NCBI GenBank assembly: GCA_000023725.1
Contig: CP001673.1
Span: forward strand, 940,342-1,004,341
DNA length: 64,000 nucleotides
Origin: Flavobacteriaceae bacterium 3519-10
GTDB lineage: Bacteria; Bacteroidota; Bacteroidia; Flavobacteriales; Weeksellaceae
Reading direction: 5' to 3'
The notes beneath the pieces were generated by a model. The model was given only the letters and a program-made list of their open reading frames with translations. It did not search any database and was not told where the DNA came from. The stretch's first letter is position 1; the number at the start of each line of letters is the position of its first letter. A program made the position numbers and the translations under genes. Below are positions 8,201 to 17,358 of the stretch, piece by piece.

Positions 8201-9223
8201 ATGAAGAAATTACTGTTACCGCTGCTTTCGGCGGTTGTTTTAACGGGTTGTGCTACGGTAAACTACTCGTATGAAGGCAAAGCTTTCCAAAAATCTATAC
8301 ACACGATCACACAGGGAGACCTCAAGGAAGATCTTTATGTAGTTGCGTCGGATGATATGGAAGGCCGGCAGACGGGTAGCGAGGGCCAGAAAAAAGCCGG
8401 ACGCTATATGATAGAGCAGTATCGCAAGATGGGTGTGTCATTTCCTGCGCCACTCAAATCCTTCTATCAGACGGTTCCTGCAAGTTTCATGAAGACAAAA
8501 ACCCGCGGTGGCAGCCTACCCGAGTCGGAAAATATACTCGCCTATATTGAAGGTAGCGAAAAACCCGATGAGGTAATCGTTCTTTCAGCGCACTACGACC
8601 ATGTGGGCATCAGCAACGGACAGATCTTTAACGGAGCCGACGATGACGGAAGCGGCACGGTGGCTTTACTCGAGATTGCGGAAGCTTTTCAAACTGCGAA
8701 GAAAGCAGGGCACGGACCCAAGCGTTCAATTCTGTTTCTGCACGTAACCGGTGAAGAACACGGCCTGATCGGTTCGGATTATTACTCCCAGAATCCGGTG
8801 TTTCCACTCGCAAATACCGTGGCTAACCTTAATATCGATATGATCGGGCGCTGCGACCCCGATAATTGTGGCAAAGACTACGTTTACGTGATCGGTTCGG
8901 AAATGCTGAGCACAGATTTAAAGAAAATAAATGTAGCCGCGAACGAAAAGACAGTGAAACTCGATCTCAATTATAAATATGATGATCCTGCAGATGCGCA
9001 GCGGCTGTATTACCGTTCCGATCATTATAATTTTGCAAAACACAATATTCCGGTGGCCTTTTTCTTTGACGGAATTCATGCAGATTACCACAAACCCACC
9101 GACGATGCGGATAAGATTGATTATTCCGCACTGCAGAAACGTACACAGCTTGTTTTCGCAACCGCCTGGGAACTCGCCAACCGTGCAGAGCGCATTGTGG
9201 TGGATGGCAAGAACAGCCGCTAA
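8201..9223 (+). CDS. M28-family zinc peptidase lipoprotein
   Basis: A 340-residue lipoprotein: MKKLLLPLLSAVVLTGC puts the lipidated Cys at residue 17. The M28 metal-site motifs are all present in order: AHYDHVG, NGADDDGSGT, EEHGLIGS with the adjacent catalytic Glu, NIDMIGR and RSDHYNFAK. Such enzymes are aminopeptidases anchored in the periplasm or on the cell surface. EDLYVVASDDMEGRQTGSEG near residue 45 is typical of the Bacteroidota subgroup. The ATG at 8201 fits the signal peptide. The gene ends in its own terminator before the tRNA. Confidence 0.9.
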   Translation: MKKLLLPLLSAVVLTGCATVNYSYEGKAFQKSIHTITQGDLKEDLYVVASDDMEGRQTGSEGQKKAGRYMIEQYRKMGVSFPAPLKSFYQTVPASFMKTKTRGGSLPESENILAYIEGSEKPDEVIVLSAHYDHVGISNGQIFNGADDDGSGTVALLEIAEAFQTAKKAGHGPKRSILFLHVTGEEHGLIGSDYYSQNPVFPLANTVANLNIDMIGRCDPDNCGKDYVYVIGSEMLSTDLKKINVAANEKTVKLDLNYKYDDPADAQRLYYRSDHYNFAKHNIPVAFFFDGIHADYHKPTDDADKIDYSALQKRTQLVFATAWELANRAERIVVDGKNSR

Positions 9224-9242
9224 TCAAGACCTCATAAAAACC

Positions 9243-9271
9243 TTCCGCCGCGTCTGTGGCGGAATTTTTTC
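9243..9271 (+). terminator. Intrinsic terminator of the M28 peptidase gene
   Basis: TTCCGCC (9243-9249) pairs with GGCGGAA (9258-9264), followed by a T run. It lies 20 bases past the stop codon. Confidence 0.85.
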
Positions 9272-9275
9272 TTTG

Positions 9276-9283
9276 TAAATTTG
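9276..9283 (+). promoter_or_regulatory. -7 box of the tRNA-Arg promoter
   Basis: TAAATTTG is a full match to TAnnTTTG and lies 6 bases before the mature 5' end of the tRNA. This implies transcription starts at or next to the mature end. Confidence 0.55.
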
Positions 9284-9289
9284 CAGCCC

Positions 9290-9361
9290 GGCCCCATAGT
9301 TCAACGGATAGAATAGAAGTTTCCTAAACTTTAGATCCAGGTTCGATTCCTGGTGGGGCTA
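9290..9361 (+). tRNA. tRNA-Arg(CCU)
   Basis: A full cloverleaf can be folded. The acceptor is GGCCCCA with TGGGGCT (G-U at the end), the D-stem GTTC/GAAT and the anticodon stem GAAGT/ACTTT. The loop TTCCTAA gives anticodon CCU, and the T-arm is CCAGG-TTCGATT-CCTGG. The discriminator base is A and CCA is not encoded. It reads the rare AGG arginine codon. It is isolated between two terminators. Confidence 0.95.
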
Positions 9362-9470
9362 CTTTCTTCGCTAAATCTCACGTTGAAAACTTGCCACAAA
9401 AAATCCCCCGCTTTAAACAGAGGATTAACAGATAAATTACATCTCATTTTTTAGTTGAACAACAAGAAAA

Positions 9471-9495
9471 AAGAGAAGCCGACGGTGCTTCTCTT
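9471..9495. terminator. Hairpin, probable bidirectional terminator in the tRNA-uvrA gap
   Basis: AAGAGAAGC (9471-9479) pairs perfectly with GCTTCTCTT (9487-9495). On the minus strand it is followed by TTTTTTCTTG, so it can end transcription coming from uvrA. On the plus strand the tail GAATTTTTA is weaker but could serve the tRNA. It sits in the 311-bp gap 9362-9672, which otherwise holds only a possible 17-codon minus-strand frame at 9502-9555. Confidence 0.7.
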
Positions 9496-9672
9496 GAATT
9501 TTTATATCAATTTAATGGCATTACTGTGCAAAGCTAAAAGTATTGTTTTGTACATTTCCTTTTGAATTACAATGTAAATGTAGCAACTATTTCAATACGC
9601 AGTGTGAACCGAATGTTAAAATTCACACTTTACTCACATTTTTTTGTGGATAAACATTTGGCCTTTAAAAGA

Positions 9673-12462
9673 TTACGGCAGTTTTTCGACCAGAAATTTC
9701 GCAGTATGCGACTTTTTACTCTTAACCAATTCTTCGGGCGTCCCGCTGAAAACCACTTCACCGCCATATTTACCGGCGTCTGGGCCGATGTCAATAATAT
9801 AATCTGCGGATTTGATGATATCGGGCTGATGTTCAATTACAATCACTGAATGTCCGAGTTCAATCAACGCCTGCAGTGAGGTCAGCAGTTTGTTGATGTC
9901 GTGAAAATGCAGTCCGGTAGAAGGTTCATCGAAGATAAACAGTGTTTTGTCGGTGGTAACGCCTTTCACAAGGAAAGAGGCGAGTTTGATCCTCTGTGCT
10001 TCGCCGCCCGAAAGGGTAGAGGAGCTTTGGCCGAGTTGGAGGTAGCCAAGACCCACTTCCTGCAGCGGTTTCAGTTTGGTGAGGATTTTCTGCTCATTAT
10101 TTTCGGCGAAAAATTCAAGCGATTCGTCCACCGTCATGTGGAGGATATCTGAAATGTTTTTTTCGTCGAATTTTATTTCGAGGATTTCATTTTTGAAACG
10201 CGCGCCTTTGCAGGTTTCGCATTCAAGTTCAATATCCGCCATAAACTGCATCGACACGTTGATGACGCCTTCGCCCTTACACTCATCGCACCTTCCGCCA
10301 TCTACGTTGAACGAGAAATGTTTAGGTTTAAGATTCTGAATTTTCGCCAGTTTCTGTTTCGCGAACAGATCTCTGATATCGTCGTACGCTTTAAGATAAG
10401 TCACCGGGTTTGAACGTGAAGACTTCCCAATTGGGTTCTGGTCAATCAGTTCGATGTTTTTTATGAGCTTTTTCGGGAATTCCACCGAATCATAATCACC
10501 TTTTTTGCCGCCCATGCCGAGCTGAATCTGGATTTCGTTCGTAAGGATTTCTTTCATCAGTGTCGATTTGCCCGAACCCGAAACCCCCGAAATCACCACA
10601 AGGTTTTCAAGCGGAATATCAACGTCGATATTCTTCAGATTATTCTCGCGGGCACCTTTGATCTGGATGAACTCTTTCGCTTTCCTCCGCTTTTCAGGAA
10701 CTTTTATCTCTAGTTTTCCGGTAAGGTATTCTGCCGTTAGCGAGGTTGAATTTTGTAATTCCTCAAAGTTTCCGGCAAAAACCAGTTCGCCGCCAAGATA
10801 TCCGGCTTCAGGGCCAATGTCGATAATATAATCTGCCGCGCGCATCACGTCTTCGTCATGTTCCACCACAATCACGGTATTCCCGAGGTCGCGGAGATTT
10901 TTTAAGACGGTGATAAGATTTTCGGTATCGCGGGAATGCAGGCCGATTGACGGTTCATCTAAAATATAAATGGAGCCAACAAGCGAACTTCCGAGTGAGG
11001 TCGCAAGATTGATGCGCTGGCTTTCGCCGCCAGACAATGTGTTTGAAGTTCTGTTCAAAGTTAAATATCCAAGCCCGACTTTAAGTAAAAATTCAAGCCG
11101 CGAGGTTATTTCGTACAGCAGCCTTTTTGCAATTTCGGCGTCGTGACTGTTAAGTTCGAGAGCATTGATCAGTGGCAAAAGCTCATCCAGAGGCAACTCA
11201 ATCATCTCTTGGATGTTGTGCCCATCAATTTTCACCAGTTTGGTTTCTTCACGCAGTCGCAACCCTTCGCAGGTTGGGCACAGCGTTTTGCCACGGTACC
11301 TCGAAAGCATTACGCGATACTGGATTTTGTAGAGATTTTCCTCCACCATTTTGAAAAAACTGTTTATGGAAGGGAAGCCGCGTGTACCGTCGCCTTTCCA
11401 AAGGAAGTTTTTCTGCTCTTTCGTAAGCTGATAATAAGGTTTGTGCACAGGAAACGTGGTCCCGACTTTTTTGATGAAAGATTTTTTCCATTCGCTCATG
11501 CTTTCGCCTTTCCAGCTGGCCACGGCATCTTCATAAACCGAAAGATTCTTATTCGAAATCACAAGATCCTCATCAATCCCGATTACTTTGCCATAACCCT
11601 CACATTCAGGGCAGGCGCCATACGGATTGTTGAAACTGAAGAAATGAACGTTCGGCTCCATGAATTCCATTCCGTCGAGCTCAAATTTATTTGAAAATTC
11701 GGTGATTTTTCCGGTTTCGGTGTTTTTTAATGAGCAGTAGCCGAGGCCTTCGTAAAAGGCCATCTGAATGGAATCGGCAAGCCGCTGCAGAAAACTTTCA
11801 TCGTCGTCGTAGCGGAAACGGTCGATCACAAGAAAGATCACCATGTCTTTTTCGGGTATGAAGCCGAAACTTTCAAGATCTTCAATTCCGGCAACATTTC
11901 CGTTAACTTCTAGTCTGGTAAAACCCGAAACCTTCAGCGTATTAAGCAGGTCCTGAAATTTTTCAACCTCGAAATGCAGAGGGCTCCGAAGCAGAAAATC
12001 CTGATTGGCGTTCTGCTGGATATGTTCGATCACATCTGTTACTGAATCTTTCTTCACTTCATGTCCCGAAACGGGCGAATACGTGCGGCCAACACGTGCG
12101 AACAGAAGTTTCATGTAATCGTAAATCTCGGTTGAAGTACCCACTGTGGAGCGGGGATTGGACGAGATTACTTTCTGCTGTATTGCAATTGAAGGCGCAA
12201 GACCTTTGATGTCATCGATTTTCGGTTTTTCAAGTTTCCCCAGAAACTGGCGCGCGTACGAACTTAAACTCTCAACATATCTGCGCTGGCCTTCAGCATA
12301 AATCGTGTCGAATGCGAGCGACGATTTGCCGCTTCCCGAAACTCCTGTGATGACGATGAGTTTGTTTTTTGGAAGCAGTACGTCAATGTTTTTCAGGTTG
12401 TTAAGATGAGCGTTTTTAACGAAAATCTGTTTTTTTATATCTATATCTGGTGTTGTGGTCAT
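9673..12462 (-). CDS. uvrA: UvrABC excision repair ATPase subunit A
   Basis: A 929-residue tandem ABC ATPase that scans DNA for bulky lesions as a UvrA2-UvrB complex and loads UvrB. The first Walker A is GVSGSGKSS (residues 40-48), the first signature [12 protein letters not shown]. The second half repeats this with GVSGSGKST and [12 protein letters not shown]. Two Cys4 zinc modules are visible: CPECEGYG...CPTCEG in the first half and CDECKGEG...CETCKG in the second. The module after [13 protein letters not shown] lacks its usual cysteines. Length is normal for Bacteroidota. The ATG at 12460-12462 is preceded by a -7 box. Stand-alone gene. Confidence 0.97.
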   Translation of the reverse strand: MTTTPDIDIKKQIFVKNAHLNNLKNIDVLLPKNKLIVITGVSGSGKSSLAFDTIYAEGQRRYVESLSSYARQFLGKLEKPKIDDIKGLAPSIAIQQKVISSNPRSTVGTSTEIYDYMKLLFARVGRTYSPVSGHEVKKDSVTDVIEHIQQNANQDFLLRSPLHFEVEKFQDLLNTLKVSGFTRLEVNGNVAGIEDLESFGFIPEKDMVIFLVIDRFRYDDDESFLQRLADSIQMAFYEGLGYCSLKNTETGKITEFSNKFELDGMEFMEPNVHFFSFNNPYGACPECEGYGKVIGIDEDLVISNKNLSVYEDAVASWKGESMSEWKKSFIKKVGTTFPVHKPYYQLTKEQKNFLWKGDGTRGFPSINSFFKMVEENLYKIQYRVMLSRYRGKTLCPTCEGLRLREETKLVKIDGHNIQEMIELPLDELLPLINALELNSHDAEIAKRLLYEITSRLEFLLKVGLGYLTLNRTSNTLSGGESQRINLATSLGSSLVGSIYILDEPSIGLHSRDTENLITVLKNLRDLGNTVIVVEHDEDVMRAADYIIDIGPEAGYLGGELVFAGNFEELQNSTSLTAEYLTGKLEIKVPEKRRKAKEFIQIKGARENNLKNIDVDIPLENLVVISGVSGSGKSTLMKEILTNEIQIQLGMGGKKGDYDSVEFPKKLIKNIELIDQNPIGKSSRSNPVTYLKAYDDIRDLFAKQKLAKIQNLKPKHFSFNVDGGRCDECKGEGVINVSMQFMADIELECETCKGARFKNEILEIKFDEKNISDILHMTVDESLEFFAENNEQKILTKLKPLQEVGLGYLQLGQSSSTLSGGEAQRIKLASFLVKGVTTDKTLFIFDEPSTGLHFHDINKLLTSLQALIELGHSVIVIEHQPDIIKSADYIIDIGPDAGKYGGEVVFSGTPEELVKSKKSHTAKFLVEKLP

Positions 12463-12481
12463 GGGTAAAATTAAGAACCTA

Positions 12482-12489
12482 CAAAAATA
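12482..12489 (-). promoter_or_regulatory. -7 box of the uvrA promoter
   Basis: Minus-strand TATTTTTG matches TAnnTTTG and lies 19 bases before the uvrA ATG. I see no convincing -33 element and no SOS-type palindrome. Confidence 0.5.
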
Positions 12490-12521
12490 CGGATTTTATG
12501 CCAAAAATTTCGAGGCATGTA

Positions 12522-12552
12522 TTGTTTAATACGGATATATTCTGCAAATTTG
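12522..12552 (+). promoter_or_regulatory. Promoter of an unannotated small transcript
   Basis: TTG (12522-12524), 20 bases, then CAAATTTG (12545-12552). This is one base off TAnnTTTG with ideal -33/-7 spacing. It points into the region holding the 16-codon ORF and terminator. Confidence 0.5.
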
Positions 12553-12575
12553 TGCTAACAAAATGTAGTAATATC

Positions 12576-12626
12576 ATGAAAAAGTTTTTGAATGATTTAA
12601 TTACACATTTGATGAGAAAAAGATAA
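12576..12626 (+). CDS. Possible 16-residue amphipathic peptide
   Basis: The ORF encodes MKKFLNDLITHLMRKR and is framed by a good promoter 23 bases upstream and an intrinsic terminator 27 bases downstream. The hydrophobic residues F4, L5, L8, I9, L12 and M13 fall on one face of a helix, and both ends are basic. That is the build of short membrane-active peptides or type I toxins, but I recognise no family. It could also be a leader peptide or chance inside a non-coding RNA. Translation is unproven. Confidence 0.35.
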   Translation: MKKFLNDLITHLMRKR

Positions 12627-12652
12627 TTGATGTTTAATCTTAAGTTGTAAAG

Positions 12653-12690
12653 AAGGTGCTGCCGAACACAAGGTTGCACCTTTTTTATTT
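12653..12690 (+). terminator. Intrinsic terminator of the small transcript
   Basis: AAGGTGC (12653-12659) pairs with GCACCTT (12676-12682), followed by TTTTATTTT. No annotated gene lies upstream on this strand within 3 kb except the tRNA, so it marks the end of an otherwise unseen transcript. It precedes the -7 box of the next gene and so is not an attenuator for it. Confidence 0.8.
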
Positions 12691-12704
12691 TCTGTTATTT
12701 ACTG

Positions 12705-12712
12705 TATTTTTG
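12705..12712 (+). promoter_or_regulatory. -7 box directly before the DUF2490 gene
   Basis: TATTTTTG is a full consensus match and is separated from the ATG by only four bases, so the transcript is predicted to be leaderless or nearly so. Confidence 0.55.
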
Positions 12713-12716
12713 CGCC

Positions 12717-13433
12717 ATGAAAAAAAGTTATTTCACGCTGTTTCTGTTTTTTATCTGGGCAGGATTTTCGGCGCAAAGCGAGCATATATCGAGCTTCAAC
12801 ACGGTTTCTGTTACTTATAAATTTCATCCCAAATTTTTTGCTTTGGCTGAAGGTCAGCTTCGTGGCATTGAAGACTTTGCGTACCCGGATTATTACGAAA
12901 TCAAAGGTGGAATTGGCTATAATTTAACCAAGAATCACAAACCCTTTATCGGAATCGGACGTTTCGTTACGTATGCTGATAAAGTTTTGGATAAAGAAGA
13001 ATTCCGCGTGTGGCTTCAGGATGTGATCGATTTGAAAGCCGGAAAATTTAAGCTTGAAAACAGGTTCAGAGCCGAAAAAAGCTGGTTTTATGAACCGCAG
13101 ACCGCAGAAAATTCCGACCGTATCCGCCTGCGCTACCGACTTAATATTTCGGTTCCGCTGAATGCTGAATCCGTCAAGCCCGGAACGCTTTTCGCCAATG
13201 CATATGATGAAGTTTTCTTGGTGACTACCGAGAAACCGCTCCTTGCACGCAACAGGGTTTTCGGCGGATTTGGTTATCAGATCGACGAGAATTTCGGCAT
13301 CGCCTCTGGTTACTTATGGCAGCGTGAATTTGCGTTGTCGGGCAACAGAAACCTGCATTTTCTCTACCTCGCGCTCAATGTTACGATCGACGGTTCCGAC
13401 GAGAAAAACTACGAGTTCCCGGGCGCTGATTAA
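12717..13433 (+). CDS. DUF2490 outer-membrane beta-barrel-like protein
   Basis: A 238-residue protein with a signal peptide (MKKSYFTLFLFFIWAGFSAQ). The body of alternating strands matches DUF2490: NTVSVTYKFHPKFFALAEGQ, YEIKGGIGYNLTK, FRVWLQDVIDLKAGKFKLENR and RLRYRLNISVP. It ends with aromatic-rich strands (FLYLALNVTID). It is probably a small outer-membrane barrel of unknown function. The ATG follows its -7 box by four bases. Confidence 0.8.
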   Translation: MKKSYFTLFLFFIWAGFSAQSEHISSFNTVSVTYKFHPKFFALAEGQLRGIEDFAYPDYYEIKGGIGYNLTKNHKPFIGIGRFVTYADKVLDKEEFRVWLQDVIDLKAGKFKLENRFRAEKSWFYEPQTAENSDRIRLRYRLNISVPLNAESVKPGTLFANAYDEVFLVTTEKPLLARNRVFGGFGYQIDENFGIASGYLWQREFALSGNRNLHFLYLALNVTIDGSDEKNYEFPGAD

Positions 13434-13501
13434 TGTTGATAACTTTTGCTCAAAGCAGGTTTTAAATTTACACATTGTGTCGCTTTTTTGCTTCAAATCA
13501 T

Positions 13502-13509
13502 TATATTTG
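13502..13509 (+). promoter_or_regulatory. -7 box of the dnaN promoter
   Basis: TATATTTG is a full TAnnTTTG match, 65 bases before the dnaN ATG, leaving a leader of about 60 nt. No clear -33 TTG at standard spacing. Confidence 0.5.
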
Positions 13510-13574
13510 TCAAAATATTTTTTTAATATGAAGCGTCTGCGTTTCATTTGACCTTTAAAAATAAATATATCCAA

Positions 13575-14705
13575 ATGAAATTTATTGTTGCAAGTGGGGA
13601 ATTACAGAAAGCATTGAATACGGTGAGCGGTGTGATTTCCAGTTCTCAATCAAGACCGATTCTCGAAAACTACCTCTTTGAAATTGACGAAAATAACCTC
13701 AAAATAACTGCCTCCGACGGCGAAACTACGCTGGTAACTTCCCTCGAAGTACGCTCAGACGACACTGGGAAATTCGCGGTTCCTGCGAAGATCTTCCAGG
13801 ATTTTGTAAAAACCTACGGTGAGCAGCCGCTTACTTTATCGGTAAAAGATGCTGAAGACGGAAACGGCAGCCTGCTTGAAATTTTGGACGAAAAAGATAA
13901 TTTTGCAGTCGCTTTAGACCATGCAGAAGATTACCCCGAACTTCCCGAATTCGATGCCTCACAAAGCGTAAAGATTTCTGCCGGCATATTGTGCGAAGCG
14001 CTTACCAACACACTTTTCGCAACAAGTAACGATTCACTTCGCCCTGTGATGACAGGCGTTCTGTTTCAGTTTAAAGAAGATGAAACCAATTTTGTTTCTA
14101 CAGATTCGCACCGCCTGGTTGTTTATAAAAGAACCGACCTGATGAATGCAGAACCGATTGAATTCATCATGCCCAAAAAACCTTTGGCGATCTTCAAGAA
14201 TATTTTAGCCAATTCCAGCGACGATGTAACAATTGAGTTCAACGAAAATATGGCCAAATTCACATTTGGTAACAACATCTGGATCTGCCGTCTTATTGAT
14301 GGGAAATATCCGAACTATTCTGCGGTAATTCCAAAAGAAAATCCGAATGTACTTACGATCAACAGAAACCTGTTATTAAGTTCAATCCGCAGAGCTTCAA
14401 TTATGTCGAACAAATCGACCAACCAGGTAAGGTTTAAACTTTCGGGCAATATCCTTCACCTTCACGCTGAGGATACCGAATATGCAAACAAAGCCGACAT
14501 GCAGATCCCATGCGACTACAACGGCGAAGACATAAACATCGGTTTCAGCTCTAAATTTTTAACCGAAATGCTTTCTGTTTTAAGTTCAGACGATATCACA
14601 ATGAAAATGTCGCAACCCAACAGACCCGGAATTATCGAGCCCGTGGACGGCCTTGAAACTGACGAAAACATTCTGATGCTTTCGATGCCGGTAATCGGAA
14701 TGTAA
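13575..14705 (+). CDS. dnaN: DNA polymerase III beta subunit (sliding clamp)
   Basis: A 376-residue processivity clamp. The start is set at the ATG at 13575 (MKFIVASGELQKALNTVSGV); a TTG nine codons upstream only adds AT-rich sequence. Family landmarks include SQSRPILENYLFEI, ITASDGETTL, LFATSNDSLRPVMTGVLF, STDSHRLVVYKRT, IDGKYPNYSAVIP and the C-terminal MLSMPVIGM. The three clamp domains are complete. As often in Bacteroidota, dnaN is not next to dnaA. The gene has its own promoter and terminator. Confidence 0.97.
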   Translation: MKFIVASGELQKALNTVSGVISSSQSRPILENYLFEIDENNLKITASDGETTLVTSLEVRSDDTGKFAVPAKIFQDFVKTYGEQPLTLSVKDAEDGNGSLLEILDEKDNFAVALDHAEDYPELPEFDASQSVKISAGILCEALTNTLFATSNDSLRPVMTGVLFQFKEDETNFVSTDSHRLVVYKRTDLMNAEPIEFIMPKKPLAIFKNILANSSDDVTIEFNENMAKFTFGNNIWICRLIDGKYPNYSAVIPKENPNVLTINRNLLLSSIRRASIMSNKSTNQVRFKLSGNILHLHAEDTEYANKADMQIPCDYNGEDINIGFSSKFLTEMLSVLSSDDITMKMSQPNRPGIIEPVDGLETDENILMLSMPVIGM

Positions 14706-14728
14706 TTCTGCCAACCAATAGAACACCA

Positions 14729-14765
14729 TTGAGATTCGAAATTATTCGGATCTCAATTTTTTTTT
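14729..14765 (+). terminator. Intrinsic terminator of dnaN
   Basis: TTGAGATTCGAA pairs with TTCGGATCTCAA (one G-U pair) across a 4-base loop, followed by nine or more T. It lies 23 bases past the stop codon. Confidence 0.9.
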
Positions 14766-14849
14766 AAACTCCAAAAACACGATATTTGCAGCCTTGCAGG
14801 TTTCTTTTATAGCAATTGCTTTGCCTGTGTTTTCCAAATTTATTTAAAC

Positions 14850-17252
14850 ATGAAAATCTCAAATAACTGGCTTCAGGATTTTATTAAAACTGATCTAAAG
14901 GCAGACAAAACCGCTGAATATCTCACCGATATCGGTCTCGAAGTGGAAGGAATTGATAAGTATGAGTCGGTAAAAGGCAGCCTCGAAGGTATTGTTGTAG
15001 GCAAAGTACTTACCTGCTCGCAGCATCCGAATGCCGATAAGCTTAAGAAAACTACGGTTGATGTTGGTGGCGGCAAAATACTGAACATTGTTTGTGGCGC
15101 CCCAAATGTTGAGGCCGGACAAACGGTGCCTGTTGCGGTAGTCGGGACTCAGCTGTTTATGAAAGACGGCAGCCCTTTAGTGATAAAAGAAGCTAAAATA
15201 AGGGGTGAGGTTTCGCAGGGAATGATCTGTGCTGAAGACGAACTGGGCCTAAGCGACGATCATGGAGGCATCATGGTTTTAGACGAAAATAAATTTGAGG
15301 TCGGCAAAAATTTCGCTGATTATTTTGAGCTCACGAGTGATGAAGTTTTCGAGATTGGACTCACGCCGAACCGGACCGACGCAATGTCCCATTACGGCGT
15401 TGCACGTGATCTGAATGCTGTGCTCACTTCGAACCAGATTAAATCAACATTTGAAAAACTCGAATCCAAGACATTAAATATTACCGGAACTGCAGATTTT
15501 CAGCTTGAGGTTGAAGACGATGCATTATGTCCGCGGTATATCGGTGCCGTGATCGAAAATGTGAAGGTCGCCGATTCGCCGGACTGGCTCAAAGACCGGT
15601 TGAAAGCGATAGGTTTAAGCCCGATAAATAATATTGTAGACATCACCAATTATATACTTCATGGCTTCGGACAGCCGCTTCACGCTTTTGATGCCGATAA
15701 GATTGAGGGCAAAAAAGTGATTGTGGGAGTTAACGCGGAAGGAACTAAGTTCACGACTTTAGATAATATCGAACGCACTTTAAACGGTTCTGAAATTATG
15801 ATAAAGGACGGTGCCGGAAAACCGATGTGTATTGGCGGAGTCTTGGGCGGGCAGACGTCTGGTGTAAGTACCGAAACGCAAACGGTCTTTCTAGAAAGCG
15901 CCTATTTTAACCCGGTTGCGGTGCGTAAAGCAGCTAAACATCATGGTTTGAATACCGACGCATCTTTCCGTTTCGAGCGCGGCGTAGATCCGAACAGTAC
16001 ACGAACTGCCATCACGCATGCGATTGCGATGATTGAGGAGGTAGCGGGCGGAAAACTAGCCGGCGCACTTTTAGAGCATTATCCTGAGAAGATTGAAAAC
16101 AATTATGTGATCCTGCGCTTTTCGAAAGTTGAGCAGATTTTAGGGACTAAAATACACCGCGAAAAAATTAAAGAAATCCTGAAATTACTTGATATTCAGG
16201 TATTGAACGAAATTCAGAACGGTCTTGAAATCTCAGTTCCTGCGTACAGAGCCGATGTAACGCGCGAAATTGATGTAATAGAGGAAATCCTCAGAATCTA
16301 CGGTTACAACAAGATAGATTCACCACAGAAAATTTCATTTACGCCGGCCAGACTTAATCCTGAAGATCAGGACGCGCTGGAAAATGCGTGGGCGCGGACT
16401 CTACAGAGCAACGGTTTCAACGAGGTGATGAACAATTCTTTAACTTCGGTAAAAGACGAAACCCACGCGGTGAAACTGTTGAATCCACTGAGCAGTGACC
16501 TACAGTTTATGCGGAAGTCTTTACTGGAAGGGCTTCTGGAAAATGCTGATTATAATATCAAAAGAAAAACAGCGGATATCAAGTTTTTCGAATTTGGTAA
16601 AGTATATCACAAAACAGATAAATACGTAGAGAGAAAACAGCTGGCGATGCTGGTTTCTGGCCGAAATAACGCGGAAAACTGGCTTCTGGCAAAATGTGCA
16701 ACGGATTTCTGGTATTTGAAATCTTACGTAAAAACCCTTCTTGATAAACTGAATTTAAATATTGAAGAAAAATCGCTCGAGGACGCGCGCTTTTCTGATG
16801 CTTTGGAACTTGCTGCTGATGGTAAAACCATCGCAAGGTTGGGTAAAGTTTCAACAGAATTGCTTAAGGGCGCAGATCTTGATCAGGATTGTTTCTACGC
16901 TGAAATTGAGCTTGAAACCTGCCAGCAACTGCGTTCTACCGGAACTTTTAAATTCAATGATATTCCGAAATTCAATAAAATCAGAAGAGATTTGGCACTG
17001 TTAGTAGACAAAAATGTGACGTACGCAGAACTTTATCAGCAGGCACGAAAAAACCCGTCAAAATATTTAAAGAATATTAATCTTTTTGATGTTTACGAAG
17101 GCAAAAACCTTCCGGAAGGCAAGAAATCTTACGCGATGAGTTTTGAGTTGCTGAACGAAGATAAAACGCTGGAAGAAAAAGATATTTCGGAAGTGATGAA
17201 TTCACTGATAAACGGCTTCAAGAAAGAATTTGCGGCGGAACTGCGTTCGTAA
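14850..17252 (+). CDS. pheT: Phenylalanine-tRNA ligase beta subunit
   Basis: An 800-residue beta chain of the alpha2-beta2 enzyme that charges tRNA-Phe. The N-terminal EMAPII-like tRNA-binding domain (residues 40-150) contains VGKVLTCSQHPNADKLKKTT. Next come the B3/B4 editing domain (GLTPNRTDAMSHYGVARDL, then IVDITNYILHGFGQPLHAFD), B5 (VPAYRADVTREIDVIEEILR), the catalytic-like core, and a C-terminal FDX-ACB domain (FNKIRRDLALLVDKNVTY). pheS is not adjacent, which is common in this phylum. The ATG at 14850 gives the standard MKISNNWLQDFI start. Confidence 0.97.
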   Translation: MKISNNWLQDFIKTDLKADKTAEYLTDIGLEVEGIDKYESVKGSLEGIVVGKVLTCSQHPNADKLKKTTVDVGGGKILNIVCGAPNVEAGQTVPVAVVGTQLFMKDGSPLVIKEAKIRGEVSQGMICAEDELGLSDDHGGIMVLDENKFEVGKNFADYFELTSDEVFEIGLTPNRTDAMSHYGVARDLNAVLTSNQIKSTFEKLESKTLNITGTADFQLEVEDDALCPRYIGAVIENVKVADSPDWLKDRLKAIGLSPINNIVDITNYILHGFGQPLHAFDADKIEGKKVIVGVNAEGTKFTTLDNIERTLNGSEIMIKDGAGKPMCIGGVLGGQTSGVSTETQTVFLESAYFNPVAVRKAAKHHGLNTDASFRFERGVDPNSTRTAITHAIAMIEEVAGGKLAGALLEHYPEKIENNYVILRFSKVEQILGTKIHREKIKEILKLLDIQVLNEIQNGLEISVPAYRADVTREIDVIEEILRIYGYNKIDSPQKISFTPARLNPEDQDALENAWARTLQSNGFNEVMNNSLTSVKDETHAVKLLNPLSSDLQFMRKSLLEGLLENADYNIKRKTADIKFFEFGKVYHKTDKYVERKQLAMLVSGRNNAENWLLAKCATDFWYLKSYVKTLLDKLNLNIEEKSLEDARFSDALELAADGKTIARLGKVSTELLKGADLDQDCFYAEIELETCQQLRSTGTFKFNDIPKFNKIRRDLALLVDKNVTYAELYQQARKNPSKYLKNINLFDVYEGKNLPEGKKSYAMSFELLNEDKTLEEKDISEVMNSLINGFKKEFAAELRS

Positions 17253-17335
17253 TTATTACGGTATTTGTGAATGAATGGGATTCTGATTAATTAGCGAAAG
17301 CTCGTTCAGAACACCATGTTATCTAATTTTTTACT

Positions 17336-17343
17336 TAAATTTG
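17336..17343 (+). promoter_or_regulatory. -7 box of the META lipoprotein gene
   Basis: TAAATTTG, a full match to TAnnTTTG, 15 bases before the ATG at 17359. It shows that a TTG at 17341 lies within the promoter and is not the start codon. Confidence 0.6.
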
Positions 17344-17358
17344 AGCAAAGAAAAGACA

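Noticed and set aside
9562..9849. Plus-strand frame of 95 codons past the tRNA
   Set aside because: Mostly antisense to the uvrA 3' end; no homology seen.
11143..11694. Plus-strand frame of 183 codons inside uvrA
   Set aside because: Lies wholly antisense to conserved uvrA sequence.
12479..12679. Minus-strand frame of 66 codons upstream of uvrA
   Set aside because: It crosses the uvrA promoter and the antisense of the small transcript terminator; composition is random AT-rich.
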